From the NCBI GenBank assembly GCA_963929535.1, contig CAWVIZ010000011.1, forward strand, positions 1 through 64,000: a stretch of DNA of 64,000 bases, read 5' to 3'. Position numbers and translations under genes: made by a program. The notes under the pieces are model-generated. The model saw only the letters and a list, made by a program, of their open reading frames with translations, had not been told where the DNA came from and made no database searches. This document shows positions 52,435-60,038 of the stretch, one piece after another; the stretch's first letter is position 1; every line of letters begins with the position of its first letter. The DNA comes from Pullilachnospira sp963929535 (GTDB lineage: Bacteria; Bacillota; Clostridia; Lachnospirales; Lachnospiraceae).

Positions 52435-52680
52435 GCAACGAGCCAAGCGGACATGCTTGCATGTCCATTTGGCGACTGCCGCGAGGTCGGAAGCCGAGCT
52501 GCATATATCAGGGGATGACTATCGCCGGCAACGAGCCAAGCGGACATGCTTGCATGTCCATTTGGCGACTGCCGCGAGGGTCGGAAGCCGAGCTGCAATG
52601 CCAGGGGATGACTATCGCCGGCAACGAGCCAAGCGGACATGCTTGCATGTCCATTTGGCGGCGCCGGGCAAAGGGATCTT
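52435..52680. repeat. Tandem 93-bp repeat, about 2.6 copies (family C)
   Basis: GCAACGAGCCAAGCGGACAT starts at 52435, 52528 and 52621, a strict 93-bp period; the third copy is cut short after its hairpin. Each unit contains a strong stem: GCCAAGCGGACATG, loop CTTG, then CATGTCCATTTGGC. The copies differ at few positions, one change being an inserted G in GCGAGGGTCGG. No variable spacers, so not CRISPR. It lies in the leader or promoter region of rarA and in the space before the divergent MATE gene. Confidence 0.9.
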
Positions 52681-52733
52681 GGACTTGCGCCCGTTTGGGA
52701 GGTCTGCTAAGATGAGGAAAGGAGGTGCCGCGT

Positions 52734-54059
52734 ATGGAACAGATGTCGTTATTTGATAACCGGGAACAGACTACGCCTCTTGCCAGCAGGCTCAGGCCCG
52801 CCCGGCTGGAGGATTTTGTGGGGCAGGAGCATCTGCTGGGGAAGGGGAAAATGCTCCGCCAGCTGATAGAGAAGGATCAGATTTCTTCCATGATCTTCTG
52901 GGGCCCGCCGGGAGTGGGAAAGACCACGCTGGCCAGCATCATCGCGGGACGGACCAGGGCGGATTTTATCAATTTCAGCGCAGTGACCAGCGGGATCAAA
53001 GAGATCAGGGAAGTGATGAGTCAGGCAGAGACCAGCAGGAGAATGGGGATCCGCACGGTATTGTTTGTGGATGAGATCCACCGTTTCAACAAGGCTCAGC
53101 AGGACGCGTTCCTGCCCTATGTGGAAAAGGGCAGCATCATCCTCATCGGTGCTACCACGGAGAATCCTTCCTTTGAGATCAACGGGGCGCTTCTTTCCAG
53201 GTGCAAGGTGTTTGTGCTGAAGGCGCTGGAAGAAGAGGATCTGGTGCGCCTTCTTAAGCGTGGACTTTCGGAACCGGCGGGATTCGGAAATCAGAATGTA
53301 AGGATTTCAGAGGAGCAGCTGCGGGCCATCGCCGCATTTGCCAACGGAGATGCCCGAACTGCGCTGAACACTCTGGAAATGGCAGTGCTCAACGGAGAGA
53401 TCAGTCCGGAGGGGATCACGGTGACGGACGAAGGGATGGAACAGTGTATCAGCCGGAAATCACTTCTGTATGACAAAACGGGAGAAGAGCACTACAATCT
53501 GATTTCCGCGCTCCATAAGTCCATGCGCAACAGCGATCCGGACGCGGCTATTTACTGGATGTGCAGGATGCTGGAGGGAGGGGAGAATCCCCTTTATATT
53601 GCCAGGCGCCTGATCCGGTTTGCCAGCGAGGACGTGGGAATGGCGGACAGTCAGGCTCTGCAGGTGGCGGTGGCGGCCTACCAGGCCTGCCATTTTCTGG
53701 GGATGCCGGAATGCGACGTCCATCTCACCCATGCGGTGACCTATCTGGCCATGGCGCCCAAGTCCAATGCGCTGTATGTGGCCTGCCAGGAGTGCAGGCA
53801 GGATGTGAAGGGGAAATTGGCTGAGCCGGTTCCCCTGTGGCTGAGAAATGCGTCCACAAAGCTGATGAAGGATCTGGAGTACGGCAAAGGCTATCAGTAT
53901 GCCCATGATACCCGGGAAAAGCTGACCGCCATGGAGTGTCTGCCGGAATCCCTGCGGGGAAGGGAGTACTACCGTCCTTCCGGGGAGGGGAAAGAGGCAC
54001 AGGTGAAGGAGAAGCTGGAGAGGGTGAAAGCGTGGAAGCGGGAGCAGCGGGGGGAGTGA
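52734..54059 (+). CDS. rarA: Replication-associated recombination protein A (AAA+ ATPase)
   Basis: A 441-residue protein of the RarA/MgsA/WRNIP1 family. It shows Walker A WGPPGVGKTTLAS (~50), Walker B VLFVDEIHRFNKAQQD (~100), a sensor region (TTENPSFEING), and the C-terminal MgsA domain (YWMCRMLEGGENPLYIARRLIRFASEDVG). It acts at stalled replication forks. ATG 52734 is preferred since AAAGGAGGTG is just upstream; an earlier in-frame codon overlaps that site. The stop codon lies at the edge of a family A relic. Confidence 0.95.
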   Translation: MEQMSLFDNREQTTPLASRLRPARLEDFVGQEHLLGKGKMLRQLIEKDQISSMIFWGPPGVGKTTLASIIAGRTRADFINFSAVTSGIKEIREVMSQAETSRRMGIRTVLFVDEIHRFNKAQQDAFLPYVEKGSIILIGATTENPSFEINGALLSRCKVFVLKALEEEDLVRLLKRGLSEPAGFGNQNVRISEEQLRAIAAFANGDARTALNTLEMAVLNGEISPEGITVTDEGMEQCISRKSLLYDKTGEEHYNLISALHKSMRNSDPDAAIYWMCRMLEGGENPLYIARRLIRFASEDVGMADSQALQVAVAAYQACHFLGMPECDVHLTHAVTYLAMAPKSNALYVACQECRQDVKGKLAEPVPLWLRNASTKLMKDLEYGKGYQYAHDTREKLTAMECLPESLRGREYYRPSGEGKEAQVKEKLERVKAWKREQRGE

Positions 54060-54082
54060 AGCCGGAAGGATGAACGGTTGCC
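54057..54082. repeat. Right-end relic of family A repeat at the rarA stop
   Basis: GTGAAGCCGGAAGGATGAAC then GGTTGC matches the family A right end; its second to fourth bases form the rarA stop codon. Confidence 0.45.
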
Positions 54083-54090
54083 CGCAATTT

Positions 54091-54233
54091 GTAACAGTTC
54101 AGCCTTCCAATGTCCCGCGAGGTGTCACGCTGCATTCGCAGCGTGATCCCGAGACTTGCGGGCGCCAGGCTGCGAAAATCGCAGCCTGTGTGCATGCATT
54201 TGTAACAGTGAAGCCAGAAGGCTGAACTGTTAC
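54091..54233. mobile_element. Family A repeat, intact copy 3 (143 bp)
   Basis: Ends GTAACAGTTCAGCC and GGCTGAACTGTTAC. CGCAATTT is directly repeated on both sides (54083-54090 and 54234-54241). A stem has compensating changes relative to copy 1 (TCACGCTG with CAGCGTGA instead of TCCCGCTG with CAGCGGGA), which suggests pairing is selected. It sits between rarA and the lysine-riboswitch promoter. Confidence 0.9.
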
Positions 54234-54262
54234 CGCAATTTGTCGATTTTTCTGCTCTGCAA

Positions 54263-54291
54263 TTGACAAGGGATTATGCGTATGATATAAT
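54263..54291 (+). promoter_or_regulatory. Promoter of the lysine-riboswitch operon
   Basis: Consensus TTGACA (54263-54268) and TATAAT (54286-54291) with 17-bp spacing; the aptamer begins 13 bp downstream. Confidence 0.92.
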
Positions 54292-54304
54292 GCCGTCAAT
54301 TAAA

Positions 54305-54471
54305 GATGATAGAGGTGCAAAACTCATGAGTATTCCTGCGGAGACGCTCAACCGTTTGTGAAACAGGAAGAAGGGGAGTTTTGCCGAAATAGAACACTGG
54401 ATTGAGAGGCGTTCTGTTGGCCGGCAGGAGAAGATGTTGCCGGCTGTCACGGTAAGTGGAGCGCTATCGTC
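54305..54471 (+). ncRNA. Lysine riboswitch aptamer (L box)
   Basis: Closing stem GATGATA (54305-54311) with TATCGTC (54465-54471). The conserved core is clear: AGAGGTGC at the 5' side, CATGAGTA of the loop-E-like region, GGGGAGTTTTGCCGAA in the middle, and GCCGGCTGTCACGGTAAGTG followed by GAGCGCTATC at the 3' side. The Rfam-type lysine element has these same blocks in the same order. A terminator follows at 54493, so the switch most likely stops transcription of the ABC importer genes when lysine is plentiful. Confidence 0.95.
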
Positions 54472-54492
54472 CTTTCCAATCGGTTTTTTTGA

Positions 54493-54538
54493 CGGAAAAC
54501 GGCTATGGCGCTGCGCGCGCGGTGGCCGTTTTTAATTT
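54493..54538 (+). terminator. Lysine riboswitch expression-platform terminator
   Basis: AAAACGGCTATGGCGC (from 54497) pairs imperfectly with GCGCGGTGGCCGTTTTT, ending in T5AATTTT. It sits about 25 bases after the aptamer and 180 bases before the first gene. Confidence 0.85.
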
Positions 54539-54540
54539 TG

Positions 54541-54588
54541 GCGCTGCAACCGGCAAGCGGCCGCCATGCCTGCATGAGCGGGTCTTCG
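54541..54588. repeat. Partial family B repeat, copy 6
   Basis: GCGCTGCAACCGGCAAGCGG and CCGCCATGCCTGCATGAGCGG match the first hairpin of family B; the second half is absent. As with the other loci, it starts directly behind a terminator T-tract. Confidence 0.7.
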
Positions 54589-54648
54589 CCTTCTGACCGG
54601 ATGGAGGATATCCGGCATGCTTTGCTGTATGCGCTGAGGGAAAGAGAT

Positions 54649-54678
54649 AACAGTGATTCGGGAAGACGGAGCTGTTAC
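54649..54678. repeat. Right-end relic of family A repeat before the lysine-binding protein gene
   Basis: AACAGTGATTCGGGAAGACG and GAGCTGTTAC align with the family A right end at about two thirds of positions. Confidence 0.4.
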
Positions 54679-54716
54679 GAAAAAAGAAACTTTATCAACA
54701 GGAAAGGGGAATTATT

Positions 54717-55598
54717 ATGAAAAAAATGACTGCATTGCTTTGCATGCTGACACTGACAGCATCTCTGGCCGGATGCGGCGGTTCAGACAGTGAGGGAGGA
54801 GCGGACACCGATTTGGCAGCGGAGGAAGTGGCTTCCGGTGTGGAAGACGGTGTGCTTACCATCGCTATGGAGTGTGTGTATGCTCCGTACAACTGGACAC
54901 AGACAGACGATTCCAACGGAGCTGTGCCCATCAAGGATTCCAATGAGTATGCCAATGGTTATGATGTCATGATGGCAAAGAAGATCTGTGAGGAAAACGG
55001 CTGGGATCTGGAGATCGTCCGCACAGACTGGGATTCTCTTGTGCCCGGTGTGCAGACCGGTATCTATGACGCGGCGATCGCCGGTCAGTCCATGACGGAG
55101 GACCGGATGAAAGAGGTGGATTTTGCGGGCCCCTACTTTTACGCTTCCATCGTATGTGTGACCAAGGCAGACAGCCCCTATGCCACAGCAGAAGGACTGA
55201 GCGATCTGTCGGGAGGAAACTGTACGGCGCAGATCGCCACCATCTGGTATGATTCCATGCTGCCTCAGATCGAGGGAGCGCAGATCCAGACGGCCGCTGA
55301 AACAGCGCCTGCCATGCTGACAGCGCTGGATACAGGCATCGTTGATTTTATCTGTACCGATATGCCCACTGCCATGGGCGCGGTGGCCGCGTACCCGGAT
55401 ATGGTCATTCTGGATTTCTCCGACAGTGATGACGGATTTGAAGTGGATGAGGGCGAGGTTAACATCGGAATTTCCGTGATGAAAGGAAATACCGTCCTGA
55501 AAGAGGCTATAGACGGTGTGCTTAGCGATATGACGGAAGATGATTTTAACGAGATGATGAGCGAGGCCATTGCCGTTCAGCCGTTGAGTGAGGAATAA
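54717..55598 (+). CDS. Amino-acid (probably lysine) ABC transporter substrate-binding lipoprotein
   Basis: A 293-residue lipoprotein. The signal peptide MTALLCMLTLTASLAGC ends at a lipobox Cys (~residue 20). The family 3 solute-binding fold follows (MECVYAPYNWTQ, ANGYDVMMAKKICEENG, YDAAIAGQSMTEDRMKEVDFA). The lysine riboswitch upstream points to lysine as substrate, although the family also binds other polar amino acids. AAAGGGGAATT precedes ATG 54717. It is the first gene of a three-gene importer operon. Confidence 0.93.
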   Translation: MKKMTALLCMLTLTASLAGCGGSDSEGGADTDLAAEEVASGVEDGVLTIAMECVYAPYNWTQTDDSNGAVPIKDSNEYANGYDVMMAKKICEENGWDLEIVRTDWDSLVPGVQTGIYDAAIAGQSMTEDRMKEVDFAGPYFYASIVCVTKADSPYATAEGLSDLSGGNCTAQIATIWYDSMLPQIEGAQIQTAAETAPAMLTALDTGIVDFICTDMPTAMGAVAAYPDMVILDFSDSDDGFEVDEGEVNIGISVMKGNTVLKEAIDGVLSDMTEDDFNEMMSEAIAVQPLSEE

Positions 55599-55641
55599 GC
55601 AGGGATCATCGGACCCTGAAAAAGGAAAGGAGTAAACCCTT

Positions 55642-56529
55642 ATGAATCGACTGGTTCAACTTGGCACGGATATGGTCAGTCTTTGGGAGAGATACGGGGG
55701 AAGCTATCTGAATGGTATTAAAAACACGCTGATTCTGGCGCTGGTAGCAACGCTGATCGGATGTCTGATCGGTTTTGTCTGCGGTATTCTGCAGACCATT
55801 CCATATGCCAAAACAGATTCCCTGGTGAAGCGGTTTTTCCTGAAGCTGATCCGGGTGATCGTGCGGATCTATGTGGAAGTATTCCGTGGAACCCCCATGG
55901 TGCTGCAGGCAGTGTTCGTTTACTACGGACTTCCGTATTTTACCAACAATACCTTGAGGTTTGACAACATCTGGGCGGCCGCCATCCTGGTGGTGTCCAT
56001 CAACACAGGCGCGTATATGGCGGAATCTGTCCGGGGCGGCATCATGTCCATTGACAGCGGACAGACAGAGGGAGCCAAAGCCATCGGCATGAATCATTTC
56101 CAGACTATGGTGTATGTGATCCTTCCCCAGGCTCTGCGGAATATCATGCCGCAGATCGGAAACAACTTTATCATCAATGTGAAGGATACTTCTGTGATGT
56201 TTATCATCTCTTTCACGGAATTTTTCGCAGTCCACAAAGCGGCGGTGGGAGCCACCTATCAGTATTTTCCCTCTGCGACCATCGAGATGATCGGTTATCT
56301 CTGTATGACGCTGATCGCGTCCTTCCTGCTGCGGAGGGTGGAAAAGTGGCTGGACGGTTCCGACAGCTATGAGCTGGCGCAGGCGGATCAGCTGGTGATG
56401 TCCGCAGGGACCTACAGCTATCCCGGCAGAGGAACTCCCTTTGACGAGAAAAGCAGAGAATACAAAGAGCAGGCGAACCGGGAACGCGGTCGGGAAAAGA
56501 ACGGCAGGAACAGGAGGAAAAAATCATGA
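55642..56529 (+). CDS. Amino-acid ABC transporter permease
   Basis: A 295-residue membrane protein of the HisM/ArtQ family with five hydrophobic segments. RGTPMVLQAVFVYYGLP (~89) and the EAA-like loop GQTEGAKAIGMNHFQTMVYVILPQALR (~145-170) are diagnostic. The C-terminal ~40 residues are unusually charged (EYKEQANRERGREKNGRNRRKK). AAAGGAG lies upstream of ATG 55642. It overlaps the ATPase gene by 4 nt. Confidence 0.94.
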   Translation: MNRLVQLGTDMVSLWERYGGSYLNGIKNTLILALVATLIGCLIGFVCGILQTIPYAKTDSLVKRFFLKLIRVIVRIYVEVFRGTPMVLQAVFVYYGLPYFTNNTLRFDNIWAAAILVVSINTGAYMAESVRGGIMSIDSGQTEGAKAIGMNHFQTMVYVILPQALRNIMPQIGNNFIINVKDTSVMFIISFTEFFAVHKAAVGATYQYFPSATIEMIGYLCMTLIASFLLRRVEKWLDGSDSYELAQADQLVMSAGTYSYPGRGTPFDEKSREYKEQANRERGREKNGRNRRKKS

Positions 56530-57269
56530 GCAGTGACGCGATTTTGGAGGTCCGGCATCTGTCCAAGACCTTTGGAAACAATGAAGTCCTGAAGGATATA
56601 GATTTTACAGTACGTCCCGGCGATGTGACCAGTATCATCGGCGCATCCGGTTCCGGAAAATCCACGCTGCTGCGGTGCATCAACCTTCTGGAAACGCCCA
56701 GCGGAGGAGAGATCCTTTTCCACGGAAACAGTGTCACCGGAAAGGGAGTGAATGCATCTGCTTACCGGGCCAAGGTGGGCATGGTGTTCCAGTCCTTCAA
56801 TCTGTTCAACAATATGACAGTGCTGGAAAACTGTGTGATCGGCCAGGTAAAGGTTCTGAAAAAGAACCGGGAGAAAGCCAGGGAAAATGCGCTCAGATAC
56901 CTGGACCGGGTGGGCATGACCCCCTATATCAACGCAAAACCCCGGCAGATTTCCGGCGGCCAGAAGCAGAGGGTGGCAATTGCCCGGGCGCTGGCCATGG
57001 ATCCGGAGGTACTGCTGTTTGATGAACCCACTTCCGCTCTGGATCCGGAGATGGTGGGAGAGGTGCTGGAGGTTATGCAGAGTCTGGCTTCCGACGGAAT
57101 GACCATGCTGGTGGTGACCCATGAGATGGCTTTTGCCAGGGATGTATCCAATCATGTGGTGTTCATGTCAGAGGGCGTGATCTGCGAGGAAGGAGATCCG
57201 GTACAGGTATTCTCCAATCCCGTCCAGCAGAGAACAAGAGAATTTCTGACCCGTTTCGCAAAAGGCTGA
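56526..57269 (+). CDS. Amino-acid ABC transporter ATP-binding protein
   Basis: A 247-residue ATPase of the GlnQ/HisP family. Walker A IGASGSGKSTLLRCIN (~residue 39), signature ISGGQKQRVAIARALA (~143), Walker B LLFDEPTSALDPE (~162) and the H-loop VVTHEMAFA (~197) are all present. Its start overlaps the permease stop (ATGA). It powers uptake by the permease, and the operon ends at the terminator at 57293. Confidence 0.96.
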   Translation: MSSDAILEVRHLSKTFGNNEVLKDIDFTVRPGDVTSIIGASGSGKSTLLRCINLLETPSGGEILFHGNSVTGKGVNASAYRAKVGMVFQSFNLFNNMTVLENCVIGQVKVLKKNREKARENALRYLDRVGMTPYINAKPRQISGGQKQRVAIARALAMDPEVLLFDEPTSALDPEMVGEVLEVMQSLASDGMTMLVVTHEMAFARDVSNHVVFMSEGVICEEGDPVQVFSNPVQQRTREFLTRFAKG

Positions 57270-57292
57270 AATCCGGGCGTATTGCACAAAAC

Positions 57293-57340
57293 AGGAGCCG
57301 CATATCCCCCCAAGGGGCTTGTGCGGTTCCTTTTCTTTTG
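57293..57340 (+). terminator. Terminator after the lysine importer operon
   Basis: AGGAGCCGCA (57293-57302) pairs with TGCGGTTCCT (57322-57331) around a CCCC/GGGG inner stem, followed by a T-rich run. Confidence 0.85.
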
Positions 57341-57405
57341 ATAAAGTATAAAAGAATTTCAGCGGAAAGGTAAAAAATACCGGAGAAAGGAAACAGAGCA
57401 GATAT

Positions 57406-58167
57406 ATGGAAGCATTGCTGAATGAAATAGAAAGATACTGGACAACCCGGACGGAGGGCTACTCGGAGGTGAACCAGAAGGAGCTTCAGGGAAGCCAGAA
57501 GGAAGCATGGCTGGCTGTTTTAAAGGAGCAGTTCCCGGAGGGGGACAGAGAGCGGCTGCAGATCCTGGATGTGGGCTGCGGACCGGGATTTTTCCCCAGG
57601 ATCCTGGCGGAGGACGGCTGGCAGGTGACGGCGGTGGATTACACCCTGGGGATGCTGGAAAAAGCGGCCGAAAACGCGGGGGTCTACAGGGAGAGGATCA
57701 CTTTCCTGCGGATGGACGCGCAGGATCTGGAATTTCCGGATGAAACTTTTGATGTGGTGATATCCCGGAACCTGACCTGGAATCTGGAGCATCCCCGGCA
57801 GGCATACAGGGAATGGCACCGGGTCCTGAAGCCCGGGGGAAAGCTTCTGAACTTTGACGCCAACTGGTACGGCTATCTGTACGATGAGGAAAAGCGAAGA
57901 GCTTATGAACAGGATCGGAAAAATGTGGAAAGCCGCAGGATGGATGACCACTATCTCTGCACGGATATAGACGCTATGGAGAAGATCGCTCTCCAGGTTC
58001 CGCTGTCCAGGATCGTAAGGCCCCAGTGGGATGAAGCGGTTTTGGAAGAACTGGGATTTGAGGAGATCGCCTGGGATGCGGATGTGTGGAAGCGGGTATG
58101 GAGCAGTGAGGAACGGCTGAATTACGCTTCCACGCCCATGTTCATGGTGACAGGCCGTAAGCGCTGA
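57406..58167 (+). CDS. Class I SAM-dependent methyltransferase
   Basis: A 253-residue methyltransferase. Motif I LDVGCGPGFFPRILAEDG (~residues 47-64), the acidic motif II Asp in VTAVDYT, and the post-motif FDVVISRNLTWNLEHP (~118) with VLKPGGKLLNFDANWYG (~143) are clear. The same ISRNLTW and LNFDAN signatures recur in the second half of the fusion protein encoded 158 bp downstream, so the two are paralogues. No terminator lies between them. The methyl acceptor is unknown. GGAGAAAGGAAAC lies upstream of ATG 57406. Confidence 0.9.
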   Translation: MEALLNEIERYWTTRTEGYSEVNQKELQGSQKEAWLAVLKEQFPEGDRERLQILDVGCGPGFFPRILAEDGWQVTAVDYTLGMLEKAAENAGVYRERITFLRMDAQDLEFPDETFDVVISRNLTWNLEHPRQAYREWHRVLKPGGKLLNFDANWYGYLYDEEKRRAYEQDRKNVESRRMDDHYLCTDIDAMEKIALQVPLSRIVRPQWDEAVLEELGFEEIAWDADVWKRVWSSEERLNYASTPMFMVTGRKR

Positions 58168-58325
58168 AAGCCGGACAGGAAGAAAACGCAGCAGACGCGG
58201 AGTTTTGCTGCTGCGGGAGAGCAGACAAGCTGCGGCAGGGAAAGGCCAGACTGCCGTGACAAGTTCAGGGAAGCAGAAAGGCCGGAGGGATGCGGCAAAA
58301 GAGACAACAGATGGGAGCGGAGACC

Positions 58326-60038
58326 ATGGAAAATATGATGACGGAACAAAAACCTTTCACCCTGTGCGGGCTGACAGCCCTGCCCGGGGAGCGGACAGAA
58401 GGGGAACTGAAGCTGGCGGGAGGAGAATTCCGCCTTCCGGCGGCCATCCTTCGGGGAGAGCGGGCGGGAAAGACCGTGCTGATCACCGCGGGGGTACACA
58501 GCGGGGAATATGTGGGGATCCAGGCAGCCATAGAGCTGGCAGAGAAACTGAAGATAGAAAAGATCACCGGTACGGTGGTGCTGGTCAAGGCGGTAAACCG
58601 GCCGGCTTTTGAACAGCGCCTGGGAAGCCTGGTGGCATCGGACGGAAAGAATCTGAACCGGGTATTTCCGGGAAACGAGCAGGGAACAGAGGCGGAGAGA
58701 CTGGCACAGGCCATGGTCCGGGAGCTTTTTTGCCGGGCGGATTACTATATTGACCTTCACAGCGGGGATGATTATGAAAAACTGGCCCCTTACGTATACT
58801 ATGCGGGAAAGGCGGATCCGGAGGTGACGGAGGCATCCAGGAAGATGGCCCAGCAGGTGGATGTGCCTTATATGGTCCGGTCTGATGTGGCTTCCGGCGG
58901 AGCCTACAACTACGCCGCTTCCCGGGGAATTCCCAGTATTCTCCTGGAACGGGGAGGAATGGGAGACTGGAGCCGGGAGGAAGTCCGGTCCATGCGGAGG
59001 GATGTGCGGAACATCCTGTGTGAGCTGGGAGTATACCAGGGCAGAAAGGACTACCGGACGTATTACCCCCTGGATGTGGTGGATGTCAGTTATCAGTCGG
59101 CTGCCCATGGAGGGCTCTGGTATCCGGCCAAAAAGCCGGGCGATATGATCCGGAAGGGGGAATATCTGGGAAGTGTGACGGATTATCAGGGCCGCAGGCA
59201 GGAAATATGCCGGGCGGAGTACGATGGAGTGATCCTTTATCAGACGGGCTCTCTGCAGGTGCTGGAGGATGGCCCCATGATCGCTTACGGCAGGATCCGA
59301 AAGCAGTATGATGACAGAAAAGAGAGGATCACCGGGTACTGGGGAAAGAGAAGCGAGAGCTTTTATCAGCAGCGCCGGGCTGAACTGCACAGCCCTGTGG
59401 CGGACCGCTGGCTTAGAGAAATTTTACAGAGACTGCCGGAGGGAAAGAAAAAGATCCTGGATGTGGGCTGCGGTTCCGGATTTTTTTCCATCCTGCTGGC
59501 GCGCAGAGGATATGATGTGATCGGAACGGATCTGACTCCCGAGATGGTGGTAAACGCCAAAAAGCTTGCCCGCAAGGAGGGAGTCTCCTGCAGATTCCGG
59601 GTGATGGATGCGGAGGAGCTGGATTTTGCGGACGAAACCTTTGACGCGGTGATCTCCAGAAATCTCACCTGGACCCTGCCGGATGCGGAAAAAGCCTATC
59701 AGGAATGGAAGAGGGTGCTGAAGCCGGGAGGAATCCTGCTGAATTTTGACGCCAATTACGGAGCCGTGGATTTTTCCGATTATTCGGAGCTGCCGGAGGA
59801 CCATGCCCACCGGCAGATGGGTGACGAGCTGCTGCGGGAATGTGAGGAGATCAAACGGCAGCTGCCCATCAGCAGTCTGATACGCCCGGCCTGGGATCTG
59901 GAAGTTCTGGGGAAACTGGGATTTCAGAAGTTTTCCATTGATCTGGGAATCGGGGAAAGGATCTACGTGGAAAAAGATGAGTTTTACAATCCAACCCCCA
60001 TCTTTATGATCTGCGGGGAAAAGGCGGGGACGAAATGA
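58326..60038 (+). CDS. Fusion of AstE/AspA-type deacylase and SAM-dependent methyltransferase
   Basis: A 570-residue two-domain protein. Residues ~1-325 form an aspartoacylase/succinylglutamate-desuccinylase-type (M14-related) zinc hydrolase: GVHSGEYVGIQAA supplies His and Glu (~58-61), YIDLHSGDDYE the second His (~145) and LLERGGMGD the catalytic Glu (~206). Residues ~365-570 are a methyltransferase with ILDVGCGSGFFSILLARRG, VIGTDLTPEM, VISRNLTWTLPD and LLNFDANYG. Such an enzyme could remove an acyl group from an amino-acid derivative and methylate the product. ATG 58326 has GGAG eight bases upstream; in-frame codons at 58290 and 58311 are possible. It overlaps the permease gene by 4 nt. Confidence 0.85.
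   Translation: MENMMTEQKPFTLCGLTALPGERTEGELKLAGGEFRLPAAILRGERAGKTVLITAGVHSGEYVGIQAAIELAEKLKIEKITGTVVLVKAVNRPAFEQRLGSLVASDGKNLNRVFPGNEQGTEAERLAQAMVRELFCRADYYIDLHSGDDYEKLAPYVYYAGKADPEVTEASRKMAQQVDVPYMVRSDVASGGAYNYAASRGIPSILLERGGMGDWSREEVRSMRRDVRNILCELGVYQGRKDYRTYYPLDVVDVSYQSAAHGGLWYPAKKPGDMIRKGEYLGSVTDYQGRRQEICRAEYDGVILYQTGSLQVLEDGPMIAYGRIRKQYDDRKERITGYWGKRSESFYQQRRAELHSPVADRWLREILQRLPEGKKKILDVGCGSGFFSILLARRGYDVIGTDLTPEMVVNAKKLARKEGVSCRFRVMDAEELDFADETFDAVISRNLTWTLPDAEKAYQEWKRVLKPGGILLNFDANYGAVDFSDYSELPEDHAHRQMGDELLRECEEIKRQLPISSLIRPAWDLEVLGKLGFQKFSIDLGIGERIYVEKDEFYNPTPIFMICGEKAGTK

Noticed and set aside
52435..52680. Tandem repeats as a CRISPR array
   Set aside because: The whole 93-bp unit is repeated, with no variable spacers, and no cas gene is near.
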